Below the pieces are notes generated by a model. That model saw only the letters and a list, made by a program, of their open reading frames with translations, did not search any database and was not told where the DNA came from. Below are positions 26,521 to 39,679 of a DNA stretch of 64,000 nucleotides, in pieces (the stretch's first letter is position 1; every line of letters begins with the position of its first letter). Both the position numbers and the translations under genes were made by a program. The stretch comes from Sapria himalayana (taxonomy: Eukaryota > Streptophyta > Magnoliopsida > Malpighiales > Rafflesiaceae). The stretch covers positions 109,873 through 173,872 of the forward strand of contig JAREIK010002272.1 of NCBI GenBank assembly GCA_029783825.1, written 5' to 3'.

Positions 26521-27193
26521 TAGAGACATATGCATGTAGATAAATAGACATATAGAAAGATAGAGATATAGAGATAGATAATTTGATAGATTGATAGTTA
26601 GATAGATAAGTAGATAGATAGATAGACAAATAAACTTATAGAAAAAAAGATAGATAACCAGATAGTAGAAAAATGAATAGCCAGATAGACAAATTGACAA
26701 ATATATAGATACATAGATAGATAGATAGATAGATAGATAAAGAGGCAGATAGAGCGATAGAATGATAGATTATAGATAGAAAGGCATATTGATAGATAGA
26801 CAGATAGTCAAATAGATAGAGAGACATAAAGATAGATGGACAAATAGATTGATAGATAGAATGACACACAAATAGATTAATACATAGATAGATAGAAAGA
26901 TATAAAGATAGAGAAATAGATAGATAGATATATAGATAGCCAAATAGAAAGATAAATATATTGACAGATAGAAAGATAGATAGATAGTAAGATTGAAAGA
27001 TCACATAGAAAGAAAACTAAATAAATAGATACATAGATAGATAAATTTGCATATAGATATATTGTCAAATAGATAGATAAATAGATAGATAAAGAGATAG
27101 ACAGATAGATAGATAGACAAATATATAGTTAAAATATATTGAAATAAATAGATAGATAGATAGACAGATAGACATATAAATAGATATATCGAT

Positions 27194-27224
<31 letters not shown>

Positions 27225-27351
27225 CAGATTGATTGACTAATTGATAGATTGACAGATATATAGATAAATAAATATATTGAAATATATATGAAAAATAGAT
27301 AGATAGATATATATATATATATATATATATGGATAGATAGATATATAGATA

Positions 27352-27426
27352 GATAAATCTATATATGGATCATTTGATATATAGATAGATAGATCTATAT
27401 ATGGATCATTTGATATATAGATAGAT
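27352..27426. repeat. 36-bp direct duplication
   Basis: CTATATATGGATCATTTGAT is present twice, with GGATCATT at 27368 and 27404. The unit is nine tetranucleotides long. Confidence 0.85.
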
Positions 27427-29823
27427 AGATTTATATATAGATAGATTGATATACAAAAGAAAGAAAGATATATAGATAAATAGATAGACTTATAGATAGT
27501 TAGACTATTAGATATATAGATCAATTTATAGATAGATAGATTGGTAGGTAGAAAGATAGATAGAAGATAGATATATAGGCAAATAGATAGATAGATAGAT
27601 AAATAAACATATAAATATATAAAGATAGATATATAGATAAACTGATAGAGTGAAAGATAGATATTTAGATAAATAAACAGACAGACAGATAGATATAGAA
27701 AAGATAGAAAGACAGTAAGATATATAAATAAATAAATAAATAGAGATATAGACTGACAAATAGATAAACATATAGATAGATATATAAACACCCAAATAGA
27801 CAGACGAATAGATATATAGATTGATAGATTAATAGATAAATAAATAAATAAATATAATGATTGATTGATAGAGAGATAGATAGATACGCATATAGACAAA
27901 AAGTTAAATAGACAGATATAAAAATAGACATATAACAAATAGACAGATAGATTGATTGATAATTTTACATATATATAGATAAAAAGATATATAGATATAA
28001 AAATAAAAAGATAGATAGATATTTAGATTCATAGATAGATAGATGGACATAAATAAAGATAGATATATAAAAAGATATATAGATTTACACATAGATTGAT
28101 ATATAGATAAATAGATATAAAGATATAGATATAGATAGATAGACAGATAGAAAGATAGACATATAGACAAATAGACAGATAGACAGATAGACAGATAGAC
28201 AGATAAATAGATAGACAGATAGACAGATATATAGATTTATATATAGATATATTGACATATAGATAGATACAAAGATATTCATACAGATGGATAGTTAGAT
28301 AGATAGCCATATAGACAAATAGACAAATAGATATATAGACAGTTAGACTAATTGGAAAATATACAAATTGATAGATAGTCAGTTAGATAGATAGACAAAT
28401 AAACTTGTAGAAAGGAAGCCATGTATACATGTAGATAGACAGACAGATACAAATATATAAAGATAGATAAATAAATAGAGAGAAAGACAAATAGATAGAT
28501 AGACTTATAGACACACATAGATAGATGGATAGCCAAATGAAAAAGGGATAGATAGTAAGATAGACATATAATAGATAGATAGATTGTCAGGAAAAAAGAT
28601 TGATTGAAAGATAAAAAGATAGATATACAAATAGATAGATAAATAAATAAACAGATAGACAAATAGATAAATAGACATATAGACAGATAGATATATTGAT
28701 TTATTGATAGATAGATAGATATATAGCTAGATAGATAGATAGACAGATACATAAATAGAAAGAAAGAAAGATAGATAAATAGATAGATAGACAAATAGAC
28801 ATATAGGCATATAGATAGTTAAACGGAAAAGGATAGGCTGATAGAGAGATATACAGATAAATAGATAGATATACAGACAGATATATAGATAGATTGATAG
28901 TTAGATAGATTGATAGATAGATAGATAAATACATAGAAAGATTTGAAAATAAGAAGATAGGAAGATAGGAAAATAGGTAGATAGAAAGATAGGTAGGTAG
29001 ATAGATAGATAGATAGATAGACAAATAGTCATATAAATATAAAGAGATAGATAGATATATACATAGATTTATAGGCAAATTGATAGATAGGTAGATAGAT
29101 AAATAGGCAAATAGACTACCAATATGCAAATTGAAAGAAAGAGAGATAGACAAATAGACAGGTAAACAAATCAATATAAAAACATATACACAAAAAGATA
29201 GAATACATAGATAGATAGATAGACAGATATAAAGTTACAAATAAAAATAGATAAACAAATATATAGATAGAAAAATAGATAGATAATCATTTAGATAGAT
29301 AGATAGAAATATATACAGATAGATAGGTAGATAGATGAAAGATAAACTTATAGATAGAAAGACAGATAGATATGTAGATAGATAGATTGATAGCTTTTTA
29401 GGTAGATAGACAAATTGACATATAAATATATTGACTAATAAAGATATAGACAATTTGTTAGATAGAGAAATAATAGGTAGACAAATAGATAGACAGATAC
29501 ATAGATATTAGATTAATTGATTGATTGATATAAAAAAAAATATATAGAACATTGATTGATAGATAAAGAAATAAATATATAGGTAGATAGATAGATAAAT
29601 AGATATACAAATAAATAAATCTATAGATAGATAATTAGATTGATAGATATATAAAGAGAAAATAAATAGTTAGAATGACAGATAAATATATAGATAGATA
29701 TTCAGATAGATAGATAGATAGATAAATAGATAGAAGGACATAAAAATAAATAAATAGATAGATAGAAAGATAGAGAGATTTGCATATATATATATATAAT
29801 AATATATAGATAGATAAATTGAC

Positions 29824-29825
<2 letters not shown>

Positions 29826-29869
<44 letters not shown>
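29826..29869. repeat. (TA)n tract
   Basis: A TA run of about 43 bases inside GATA repeat. Confidence 0.95.
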
Positions 29870-30555
29870 ATGGATAGATAAAAAGATAGATTGTATGATA
29901 AACAAAAGATAGATAGATAGAGAGATAGACAAATAGAGAGATAGACAGATAGATAAATTAATAGATAGATAGATATATAGAGAGATAGATAGATAGACAG
30001 ATAGATAGATAGAAAGATTGATAGATACACAATAAGACAAATAGATTGAAAGACATGCAGAAAAGTTTGATAGATAGATAGATAGGTCAATAGATAGAAG
30101 ATAGATAGACAAATAGATATATAGACATATAAATTAAAATACATACATATAGATAGATAGATAGATAGATAGATATACAGATAGACAAATATATAGATTG
30201 ATAGATAGACATATAGATAGACAGATAGATAGATAAATAGATAGAAATATTGAAAGAACGAAAGAAAGATAGATAGATAAATAAATAAAAAGATTGATAG
30301 GCAAATACATATATAGAAAGATAGATAAATAGAAAGATAGATAGATACATAATAGAAATAAAGAGAGATACATAGACAGACAGATTGCTAGTTAATTAGT
30401 TAAATATATTGATAGATAAATTGATAGATCGATATATAATTAGATAGTTAGATATATAGATAGATAGATAGATATATAGAATGATAGATAGATAGATAGA
30501 CATATAGATATATATCCAAATAGACAGAGACAAAGAAAGAAAGATAGATAGATAG

Positions 30556-30613
<58 letters not shown>
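30556..30613. repeat. Compound (CA)n(TA)n microsatellite
   Basis: About twelve CA units followed directly by about sixteen TA units. Confidence 0.95.
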
Positions 30614-30616
<3 letters not shown>

Positions 30617-31980
30617 AATAGAAAGAGAGAAAGATAGAAAGATACATAGATAGACAGATTGATAATTAGATAGATAGGTAATTAAATAGATAGAAAAATA
30701 GTTAGATAGACAAATAGTGAGATAGATAGAGAGATATTTAGATAGATATATAGATATACAAATATATAGATATAAAGATAGCTAAATATACTAATAGATA
30801 GATAGAGAGACATATTGATAAATAGACATATAGATAGATAGACAGATATATAGATAGAAAGATAAAATAGATAGATAAATCAATAGATCAATAGATAAAT
30901 AGATAGAGAGAGGAGAAAGATAGATAGAGAAATAGATAGATAGACAAATAAAAAGATAGACAATATATAGATAGACAGATAGATGTAAAGATAGATAAAA
31001 AGACATACAATTAGGTAGATAGATAGGTTGATTAATAGAAAGAGAAATAGATAGATAGATAATATTATAGATAGATGAAAATTTTGATAGATTTATAGAT
31101 TGAAAGATAGGTAGATTGATAGATATATATAAAAACAAATATATAGATGCAAAAAAATAGATAGAAAGATAAAATATAGATATATAGATATACTAATAGA
31201 TATGTAAATAATTAGATAGGTACAAAGACTATCAGAGATAGATAGACATATAATTATATTGACAAATAGATAGATAGATAGATAGATAAGTTGACAGATT
31301 GATATAAAAATAGATAGATATAAATTTAGATAGATATATAGATAGATAGATAGATAGATAGATAGACAACTAAATAGATAGATAAATAGATAAGCAGATG
31401 GATAGATTGATTGATAAGTAGATAGATAGATAGATAGGTAGGTAACTAGATAGATAGACAAATAGATATACAGAAAGATAGATAAATAGATAGATAGATA
31501 GATAGGCAAAGATAGATAGATAGAAAAATATATAAATAGATAGGAAAATATATCGATAGATAGATAGATATATAAATAGATAGATAGTTAGAGAGATAGA
31601 TACATAGACATTAGATAGATAGATAGATATAAAGGGTGAGATGTAGATAGGTAAATAGGTAAAAAGATAGATACATAGATTTGTAGATTGGTAGATTAGT
31701 TGATATGTTGACAGGTAAACAAGTATTTTGGTAGACAGGTACATAGTAAGAAGCTAGTTTGATAGATAGATATATAGAAAATCATTTATACAAATAGATA
31801 GATAGAATGATAGACCGATAGAAAGATAGATAAATAGATTATTAATTAGTTAGATAGATTGATAAATATACAGATAGACAAATTGATAGATTGACAGAAA
31901 GACATACATATAGATATATCATAGATAGTTATTATATACACAAATAGACAGATAGTTTGATGACAGATAGATAAATAGAT

Positions 31981-31982
<2 letters not shown>

Positions 31983-32031
<49 letters not shown>
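31983..32031. repeat. (TA)n tract
   Basis: A TA run of about 48 bases inside GATA repeat. Confidence 0.95.
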
Positions 32032-32035
<4 letters not shown>

Positions 32036-32789
32036 TATAGATATATACACAGATAGGTAGATTGAGAGATAGATAGAGAGAGATATATATAGAAAAATAG
32101 ATAGATAGATAGATAGATAGATTTACCAATAGAATGATATCCAAATAGATAGATAGGTAGATAGACAAATAAACAAATAGCCGATATAGTGATAGATAGA
32201 TAGTTAGTTAGATATATAGATAAAGAGATAGTTAGATAGACAGATAGACCGATAGACATTTAAATAGATAGACCTATAGACATAAGATGGATAGAAAGAT
32301 ATTCAGATAGATAAATAGATAGATAGATAGATTCAACGATACATTAATAGACAGATAGGCTGATAGACATATCGATAGATATATAAATAGATAGATAAAT
32401 AAATAGACAGATAGAGAGATAGACAAACATAAAGATAGACAGATAGATACATTTACAGATATATAGATAGATAGAATGATAAACAAAGAGTCACATAGAT
32501 AGAAAGATAGATAAATAGATAGATAGGTAAGTAGATAGATTGGTATGTTGATAGATAAAATGATGGAATGATAGACAACTAGATATATAAACATATATAT
32601 AGATACATAGATAAAAAGATATATAGATTTACAAATATTAAGATAGATAGGTAGACAGATAAACATATAGAAAGATAGAAAGAAAGATAGATTGTTATAT
32701 AGATAGATTGACAAATAGTTAGATTGATAAATTGACAAATATAATGATAGAAAAATTGATAGATAGATAGATATATAAATATATACATA

Positions 32790-33095
32790 GATAGATAGAT
32801 GGATTAAAGGATAGAAGGATAGATGGATAGATGCATAAATGGATAGATGGATAAATGGATAGATAGATCGATGGAAAGATAGAAAGATGGAAATATGAAT
32901 ATAAGGATAAATGGATATATGGGTAGATGGATAGATATATAGATTGATATATGGGTAGTTGGAGAGATAGATAGATAGATAGATAGATAGCTGGCTAGAA
33001 AAATATTTGGATAGATAAATAGATGGATAGATTGAGAGATGAAAATATATTTAGATCAATAGAAGGATAGATTGATAAAAGGATAGATGGATAGG
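32790..33095. repeat. GATG/GGAT-rich subdomain of GATA block 2
   Basis: Here the repeat shifts to GGATAGATGGATAGATGCAT-type units, often AAGGATAGATGG. A similar subdomain occurs in GATA block 4 at about 53500-53980 and almost nowhere else in the window. It is a locally homogenised variant. Confidence 0.75.
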
Positions 33096-34203
33096 TAGAT
33101 AAATAGATAAATAATTTAATAGATAGATAAATAGACATATAGAACATAGATAGAAAGATCGATAGATAAACATATAGATAGATAGCTAGATAATTAAATA
33201 GATAGATAGATAAATAGTTATTTAGATAAATAATTAGATAGATACATAAATAATTAGACAAATAGATAGATAGAAATATAAATAGAGTGATAAATAGATA
33301 GATATATAAATTGATTGATATATTTATAGATATAGAAAAAGATAAACAACTTGATAGACACACATATAGATAGATAGACTTATAAATACATAGATAGATA
33401 TATTGATTAATAGATAGATAGATAATTAGTTAGATAGATATAGAGATAATTAGATAGATAGATAGGTAGGTAGATATTAAGATAGATATATAGATATATA
33501 GATAGATAGATAATTAGATTGATAGATAGATTGATTTATATATAGATAGATAGATAGATAAATTGATAGATAGATAGATAGACAAATAGATAGATAGGTA
33601 GATATATTGATAGATAGATAGATAGAAAGTTAGATGGATAGAAAGATAGATAGATAGTTAGATAGATAGACATATACATAGATAGATAATTAGATAGATA
33701 GATAGATAAAAAATATATAAATAATTAGATAGATAGATATCTAGATAAATAGATAAATTGATAGAAAGATAAATAGATAGATAGTGTGATAGATAAATTG
33801 ATAGATAAGCATATCGATAGCTAAAAAATAGATAGATATATAGATATACAAATTGACAGATAGATAGATCAATAAATACACAAACAAACAGATAGATAGA
33901 TATAAAGATAGTTAGATATATATATATATATATAGACAAATAGATATTAAGATAGATATATAAACAGGCAGACAAATAGATAGAAATACAAATAAATGGG
34001 CAGATAGATAGACACATAGATTTATAGACAAATAGATTGATAGATAGATAGTTAGTTAGAGAGATAGAAAGATGGTTAGTTAAAAAGATAGAAAGATAGA
34101 TAGAGAGACATATAGATAGAGAGAAAAGATAGACAGATAGACAGATAGACAGATAGATAGATAGATAGATAAATATATAGACAACTAGATAGATAAATAG
34201 ATA

Positions 34204-34570
34204 CACTACAACAAAATATCAATTTTGCTAGGGAATTTGAGTTAGGAATCAATCCCTATCTAAATTGCAAGGGATTAGCTAGGGAATAACAAGGGATTGA
34301 TGATATTTTTATGAAAAAAATAGCAACGGATTAGTGATGGATTAGCGAGAGATAATTTTTCGAAAATTTTGCTAATGAAAAGTGGGGAACTTAGCGATAG
34401 AAAATTTTCGTAACTTCCACTCAAGAAAAGCGGGGATTTTACTGACGGATATAGTGATGGATTAGTGACGGAAAATTTTCGTAACTTATGCTTAATAAAA
34501 GCTGGGATTTTAGCATTGGATTTTGCAATGAAATATTTCTCGCTAAATTTTTTTAAATTAGTTCAATTTT
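34204..34570 (+). repeat. E3 left terminus and subterminal repeats
   Basis: Repeated GGATTAGCTAGGGAATAAC, GATGGATTAGCGAGAGA and GATTAGTGACGGAAAATTTT motifs. They are likely binding sites for the small CACTA protein, inferred from position and family. Confidence 0.75.
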
Positions 34571-34754
34571 AAATTTAATTAAATGGATTTTTTTGACATT
34601 GAAAATACTATTATTAAAATTTTGTTTCTTCCAAAAACAGCATTAACTTTTATCTAACTTTGCAAAAAAATTGGAATTCCTCCACAATACTAATAATATT
34701 CTTAATACTTAATTTTTTTCATCCTTTATCTACACACACACACACACACACATT
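34571..34754. repeat. AT-rich spacer ending in a (CA)n microsatellite
   Basis: AT-rich sequence without coding potential. A CA run of about ten units is at 34731-34751. Confidence 0.8.
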
Positions 34755-35115
34755 GGATAATTATGTTATGGAATCCAAAAAATATATATCTATGATTTGG
34801 GTTATATTTTAGTACCTAAATTTGGATAATCATAATCATCCGAATACAATTAAAAAAAACATTATGCATAAACTCGTTTCAGCTTGCTCAGTATGCAAAA
34901 ACGAGTTTATGCATATGTTTATGCATATAGAGTATTTATGAACTCCATATGCATAAGTTCTTATTTATGAAAAAATGAGTTTCTGCATAAACTCATATGC
35001 ATACTTGAGTATATACATTCCGTATGAATAAAGGAAGGTAATTATTAGTATAAGAATTTGGTTTATCCAATTCATAAATATTTTGGATTTGGGTCACCAA
35101 ATGTTATATTAAAAT
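34755..35115. repeat. Foldback / MITE-like segment nested in E3
   Basis: A perfect 17-bp inverted repeat (34863-34879 and 34899-34915, arm TATGCATAAACTCGTTT) can form a hairpin with a 19-base loop. Further ATGCATAAACTC/GAGTTT words follow to about 35003. Weaker outer similarity in inverted orientation between about 34760-34815 and 35065-35110 (TGGATTTGGGT / ATCCAAAAAATAT) suggests the arms of a small foldback element. The outer boundary is uncertain. Confidence 0.5.
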
Positions 35116-35488
35116 TAAAAATTATAATAAAACATAATTATTTTCATTTTGGTTCCCCTTAAAATTTTTTCCTATAACATTATAACTTTTATCCATTTTT
35201 GCTGCACCGAAATGTATCAACTTTGTTTATCTCACAGAAGTTTTTAAAAAATTTAAATCAAAAATAATAGTTTCACAAATCAAAAATCAATTTTTGATTC
35301 TCATAGAGTTTACCAAAATATACTTCTTCAAAGAACAATGATAGGTTCAAACCAAGGGCTTACACCCATTTAATTATTTCACCAACCATCCAACTAATAA
35401 CTTTTTAGAAATCTTGGATTCAAAAATTCTTTTCATGATAATGCAAGTACGATTTGATTATTTTAAGTGTTTAGAATTATTTTTATTT
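35116..35488. other. E3 spacer, nothing recognised
   Basis: Mixed AT-rich sequence, not satellite and not obviously coding. Confidence 0.5.
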
Positions 35489-36411
35489 TTGTAACTATAT
35501 GTGTATAACTATGTATAAATATTTGTATAACTATATTTTAACTATTTAACTATATATTTAAACATTATATTCAACTATATATATAATTATTTCTATAATT
35601 ATATAACACTCTACAACATTAAATATACATATATTTTAACTATGTATACATATATGTAAATCTATATATTTATTGATAACTTTATATATTTATGTATAAA
35701 TATTTGTATGAATATATTTATATATAACTATATGTTTAAATATATAAAAATATTAATAGCTATATACACTATATGTATAATAACATATAACTATAAATAA
35801 TGGTATCTTATTATATATATAACTATAATAGCTTTATACATAACTATATTTAAATATATAATTTACATCTTATATTTAATATACATTTGTATATATTAGT
35901 ATATAAAAATGTATTTTACTATATCTATACCTATACATATCTATATGCATAAATATATAAAATTATATGAATAAATATATATACCTACATGTATAAACAT
36001 TAGTATACCTATATGTGTAACTAAATGTATAACCACATGTAACTATATTTATAATTACATGTATTAAAACATAAAACATTATGTTTAATTATATGTGTAT
36101 AACTATATACAAATATTTATAAAACTAAATAAAATTTTATATAATTAAATATAACTATATTTTTAACTATTTATACATATATGTATACATATATGTATAC
36201 ATATATGTAAATCTATATATTTGTTTATAACATTGTATATAATAATGTATAACTAAATATAACTACTAATATGTGTGTGTGTGTGTGTGTATAACTAAAT
36301 GTTTAATGATATATTAAATTTTATATCTATATATATTATATGTATAATAACATATAACTATAAATAATTCTATCTTACTATATGTATAACTATAAAAACT
36401 TTATACATAAC

Positions 36412-36442
<31 letters not shown>

Positions 36443-36915
36443 CATGTATTTAATATACATTTTTATATATTAGTATAAAAATTGTATTTACTATGTCCAT
36501 ACCTATACATAACTATATGTATAAATATATGAAATCATATGCAAAAATATTTATACATACATGTACAAATATAAGTTTAACCATACGTGTAACTATATGT
36601 ATAACCACATATAATTCAATTTATAATTATATGTATAAAACATACAACATAATTTTTAACTAAATGTGTATAATTATATATAAATATTTGTATAACAATA
36701 AAAAGCTCTATATAAATAAATATAACTTTATTTTTATTATGTATACATATATATATACATATATGTAAATCTATATAATTGTTTATAATTTTGTATATAT
36801 TTATTTATATTTACTTATAGCTACTTCTATGCATAGATCGATATATAATTAAATGTTAAACTAAATGTAAGTATTTATAACTACATTTACTATATGTATC
36901 CTAACATATAATTAT
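35489..36915. repeat. AT-rich long-period satellite in E3
   Basis: Same organisation as in E2 and E4. The landmark TTAGTATA with following ACCTATACAT is at 35896 and 36470, a spacing of 574 bases. Local (TG)n (36270-36290) and (TA)n (36412-36437) tracts interrupt it. Confidence 0.8.
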
Positions 36916-37189
36916 ATATGGGATAATACTATTTTGTTACACTAACTTGAAATAAAACGGCTAAAGATATAATATCAACAACATGTAAGCACATAGCATG
37001 AGAGTATCCATAGATCAGGCTCATATATGGTATAATACAATTAAGGGTAATACTCTTACCTAATCCTAGCCCTTGGGCCTCAGGCTCAAATATGAACTTA
37101 TGTATTACAAAAAATAAAATATTTGATAGGTTTTTACTGAATAACTTGTATTTTCTTTTAATTTAATTCTTCATTCTTACACTATACTC
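36916..37189 (+). other. Unique sequence upstream of the E3 transposase gene
   Basis: A less repetitive stretch with CCTAATCCTAGCCCTTGGGC at about 37059. By position it could hold the promoter of the first gene. No TATA box could be singled out in such AT-rich DNA. Confidence 0.35.
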
Positions 37190-37535
37190 TCTATGTGTCT
37201 CTCTCTCCCTCTATAATTCTTTCAGTCATTCTCTTCCTCTTTTTCTTTATATGTCACACACTCTCTCTTGTTAATTTTTTTGGCTCTTCTTTCTTGCTCG
37301 TTCTCTCTCCCCACCCCACTTTTCTCTCTCTCTCTTTCCCTCTCTCCCTCTCTCCCTCTCTCTCTCTCTCTTTCCCTCTCTATCCCCCTCCCTCACCCTC
37401 TCTCCCTTTCACCATTTCTCTCCCACTCTCTCTCCCTATTTTACCATCCCTCTCTCTCTCTATCTCCCCCCGTCTCCCCATTTTCTCTGCACCTCTCTTT
37501 CCCCACCTTATATATTTCTCTCTCTTTATCCTCCT
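37190..37535 (+). promoter_or_regulatory. Polypyrimidine (CT)n tract upstream of TNP2 gene
   Basis: About 340 bases of CTCTCTCTC with CCC interruptions, starting roughly 630 bases before the first coding remnant. CT-rich tracts are common in plant promoters and 5' leaders, so a regulatory or leader role is plausible but inferred. The Leu-Ser-Pro reading frames across it (37195-37608) are low-complexity shadows. Confidence 0.4.
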
Positions 37536-37819
37536 TCAAATATTAAATGTCTTTTTTTTTCTTTCCTTTACTGTGCATTATCACATTTTTTCCCTTTATC
37601 TAGTATAACTAAGATATCTATTAATCTTTATCATGCTAAAAATCTCTTAATCTATTAATGTAGATTCTACAAATAGATTACATTGATATTCATGATATTT
37701 AATCTTTAAATATTCATCTGTAAGTAATTGAATTTAATTATTTGTATATTTTGAAGTAATAGAATGTTTTATTCAAAATAATGATTGGGTATTATTTTTT
37801 GTAAATAAAATAGGGCAAA

Positions 37820-38291
37820 ATGAGCTCAAATTGTCGGTGAATGTACAAAAGTGTAATTAATAGATTTTTAAAGAAAGATTTTTTGACTGGGTTAGAAACT
37901 TTCATCAATTTTGCATGTAGTCAATCGAGATTGATGGATAATGAAAAAATTAAGTGTCCATGTAATCATCGCAAGTGTCATAATATCCCTTTTCGTGATG
38001 CAAACACTATAAGATATGATTTGGGAAAATATGGCTTTGTGCCAAATTATTTTGTTTGGATTTATCATGGGGAAAGTAAAATGGCTCTGAATATTGAGCA
38101 AAATGAGGGTATTTAATCATTTTCTTGTGGTGAAGAATCATCAAACATGTACCATAGAATGATCATGGAAGCTGTTGGTGCTGACTTCAATATGTCTAAA
38201 AAATTATTTAATCAGGTGAAAGAACTGATGAAGAAGATTGTTCCGGATAATAATTTGATCACTAACAACTTTAACAACACTAAGAAGTTAC
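37820..38291 (+). pseudogene. Transposase-associated N-terminal domain (Transpos_assoc), E3
   Basis: From an ATG at 37820 the frame reads MSSNCR, stop (37838-37840), then MYKSVINRF...FLTGLETFINFA, with the Cys/His pattern KCPCNHRKCHN (CPC...KC) and NTIRYDLGKYGFVPNYFVWIYHGE. These are the hallmarks of the zinc-finger-like domain at the N-terminus of plant CACTA TNP2 proteins. The stop just before MYKS sits where family members usually have Trp in SWMY, so TGG to TGA is likely. A second stop follows at 38114-38116, after which the same frame continues with SCGEESSNMYHRMIMEA to about 38290 before a frame change. This is the start of the large transposase gene; it is non-functional as written. 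Confidence 0.85.
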
Positions 38292-38292
38292 T

Positions 38293-39640
38293 ATGAGGAA
38301 TGAGTCTACCAGTGGAAAAATTAATTATTATTTAAATAGATGCATGTTATATTGGGGCGGTGATAGTGATTTAATTAGCTGTAAGTTTTGTGATCATCCT
38401 CGATTTAGGAAGCCACCTCATGTTGTAGATATGCGACAAAAATTTAAGGTTGTCTTTAAGAAGATGTATTATTTTCTATTAATTCCTCGATTACAGAGAC
38501 TATATGCATCAAATGCTACAGCAAATGATATGAGGTGGCATTCCGAGCATGAGGCTAAAGAAGGGGTAATGCGTCATCCATCAGATTCACCTGCTTGGAA
38601 GCATTTTAATTATATACATCAAGATTTTGCAGCAGAAAGTTAAAATGTGAGATTGGGTCACTACACTGATGGATTTCAGCTATTTGGGCAATCTGGACAA
38701 TATTATTCAACATGGCCAGTGATAGTGACACCTTATAACTTACCTCCATGGTTGTGTATGAAGGAGCAATATATGTTTTTTTCAATATTGGTTTCAGGGC
38801 CAAAAGATCTAAAAGACATGCTAGATGTTTTGATACATCCTTTTATTATAGAGTTAAATCATTTATGAGATGTTGGCATGAATACGTATGATATCGCAAA
38901 GAAACAAATTCAATGTTGTCAGGCTGGAGTACTGCAGGACGATTTGCATGCCAGTATTGCATGACAAATTCTGATGCATTTACTCTCAAATTTAGTGGTA
39001 AATAGTCATGGTTTCATAACCATCATAAGTTTCTACCTACGAATCATCCATTTCAAAGAAATAAAACATCATTTCGGAAAAATAAATTGTGATGATAGTT
39101 GTACTAGTAGTTTGTACAAGAGATGATATTATGACAGTGATTCAGAGTTTGAGTTTGAAGAAGATAACTAAAAAGGAAGCTACTAGAAGTAATGGAACAA
39201 TAGTCAAATTATTTGGCTGGAGGAAATGTAGTATATTTTGGGACTTGCCCTATTGGAAGTCCAATTTAATTTTTCATAACTTAGATGTAATGCATATTGA
39301 AAAAAATATTTTTGACAATATTTTCAACATTGTTCTTAATGTAGATGGAAAAATAAAAGACACTTTAAAATCAAGACAAGAGCTGAATGATTACTGTCGG
39401 CATCCTGAATTGAAACTGGATGAAGAAATAGGAAAATTCTCTAAAGTTTGCTACACACTTGATAAGAAGGCAAGACAAATATTGTATGAATGAATTAAAA
39501 ATTTGAAATTCTCTGATGGATATTTGTCAAATATGGGTAGTTACATAGATATGAAGAATCTTAAGTTATTTGGAATGAAATGTCATGACTGTCATGTATT
39601 AATGTAGTGATTAATACCAATTGCATTACGTGAATTACTT
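38293..39640 (+). pseudogene. TNP2 / Transposase_21 domain of E3 transposase
   Basis: Successive blocks give the family signature: KFCDHPRFRKPP, PRLQRLYAS, MRWHSEH, MRHPSDSPAWKHF, NVRLGHYTDGFQLFG, YSTWPVIVTPYNLPPWLCMK, LSGWSTAGRFACQYC, FWDLPYWKSNLIFHNLDVMH, IEKNIFDNI, GKIKDTLKSRQEL and GMKCHDCHVL. This domain catalyses cut-and-paste transposition in CACTA elements. In-frame stops occur at 38641 (TAA before NVRLG), 38866 (TGA where E5 has Trp), 39003 (TAG before SWF), 39491 (TGA at a conserved Trp) and 39605-39610 (two adjacent). Compared with E5, about 48 bases (16 codons around the ALMW-like block) are missing near 38908, and the frame changes there and near 39090. This is a clear pseudogene, still easy to recognise. 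Confidence 0.92.
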
Positions 39641-39679
39641 ACCCTAAGTTTTGGAAGGTCCTTACACAACTTAGTTTGT

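Larger units (their letters stand above)
17572..34203. repeat. GATA/GACA microsatellite array, block 2
   Basis: About 16.6 kb of degenerate GATA/GACA repeat between E2 and E3, with scattered (TA)n tracts. Superimposed higher-order duplications are listed separately. All long minus-strand reading frames in this interval are TATC-derived Ser-Ile-Tyr-Leu translations and are not genes. No unique sequence longer than a few tens of bases was recognised. Confidence 0.95.

Noticed and set aside
1168..34203. Assignment of the window to a sex chromosome or centromere because of GATA/GACA repeats
   Set aside because: The sequence alone gives no linkage or CENH3 information, so it is kept only as a hypothesis.
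36916..37189. LTR retrotransposon remnant upstream of the E3 gene
   Set aside because: No primer-binding site, polypurine tract, long direct repeats or reverse-transcriptase motifs were seen here or elsewhere in the window.
37195..37608. Leu/Ser/Pro-rich 137-codon frame
   Set aside because: Translation of a CT-rich tract upstream of the transposase gene. No motif was seen.
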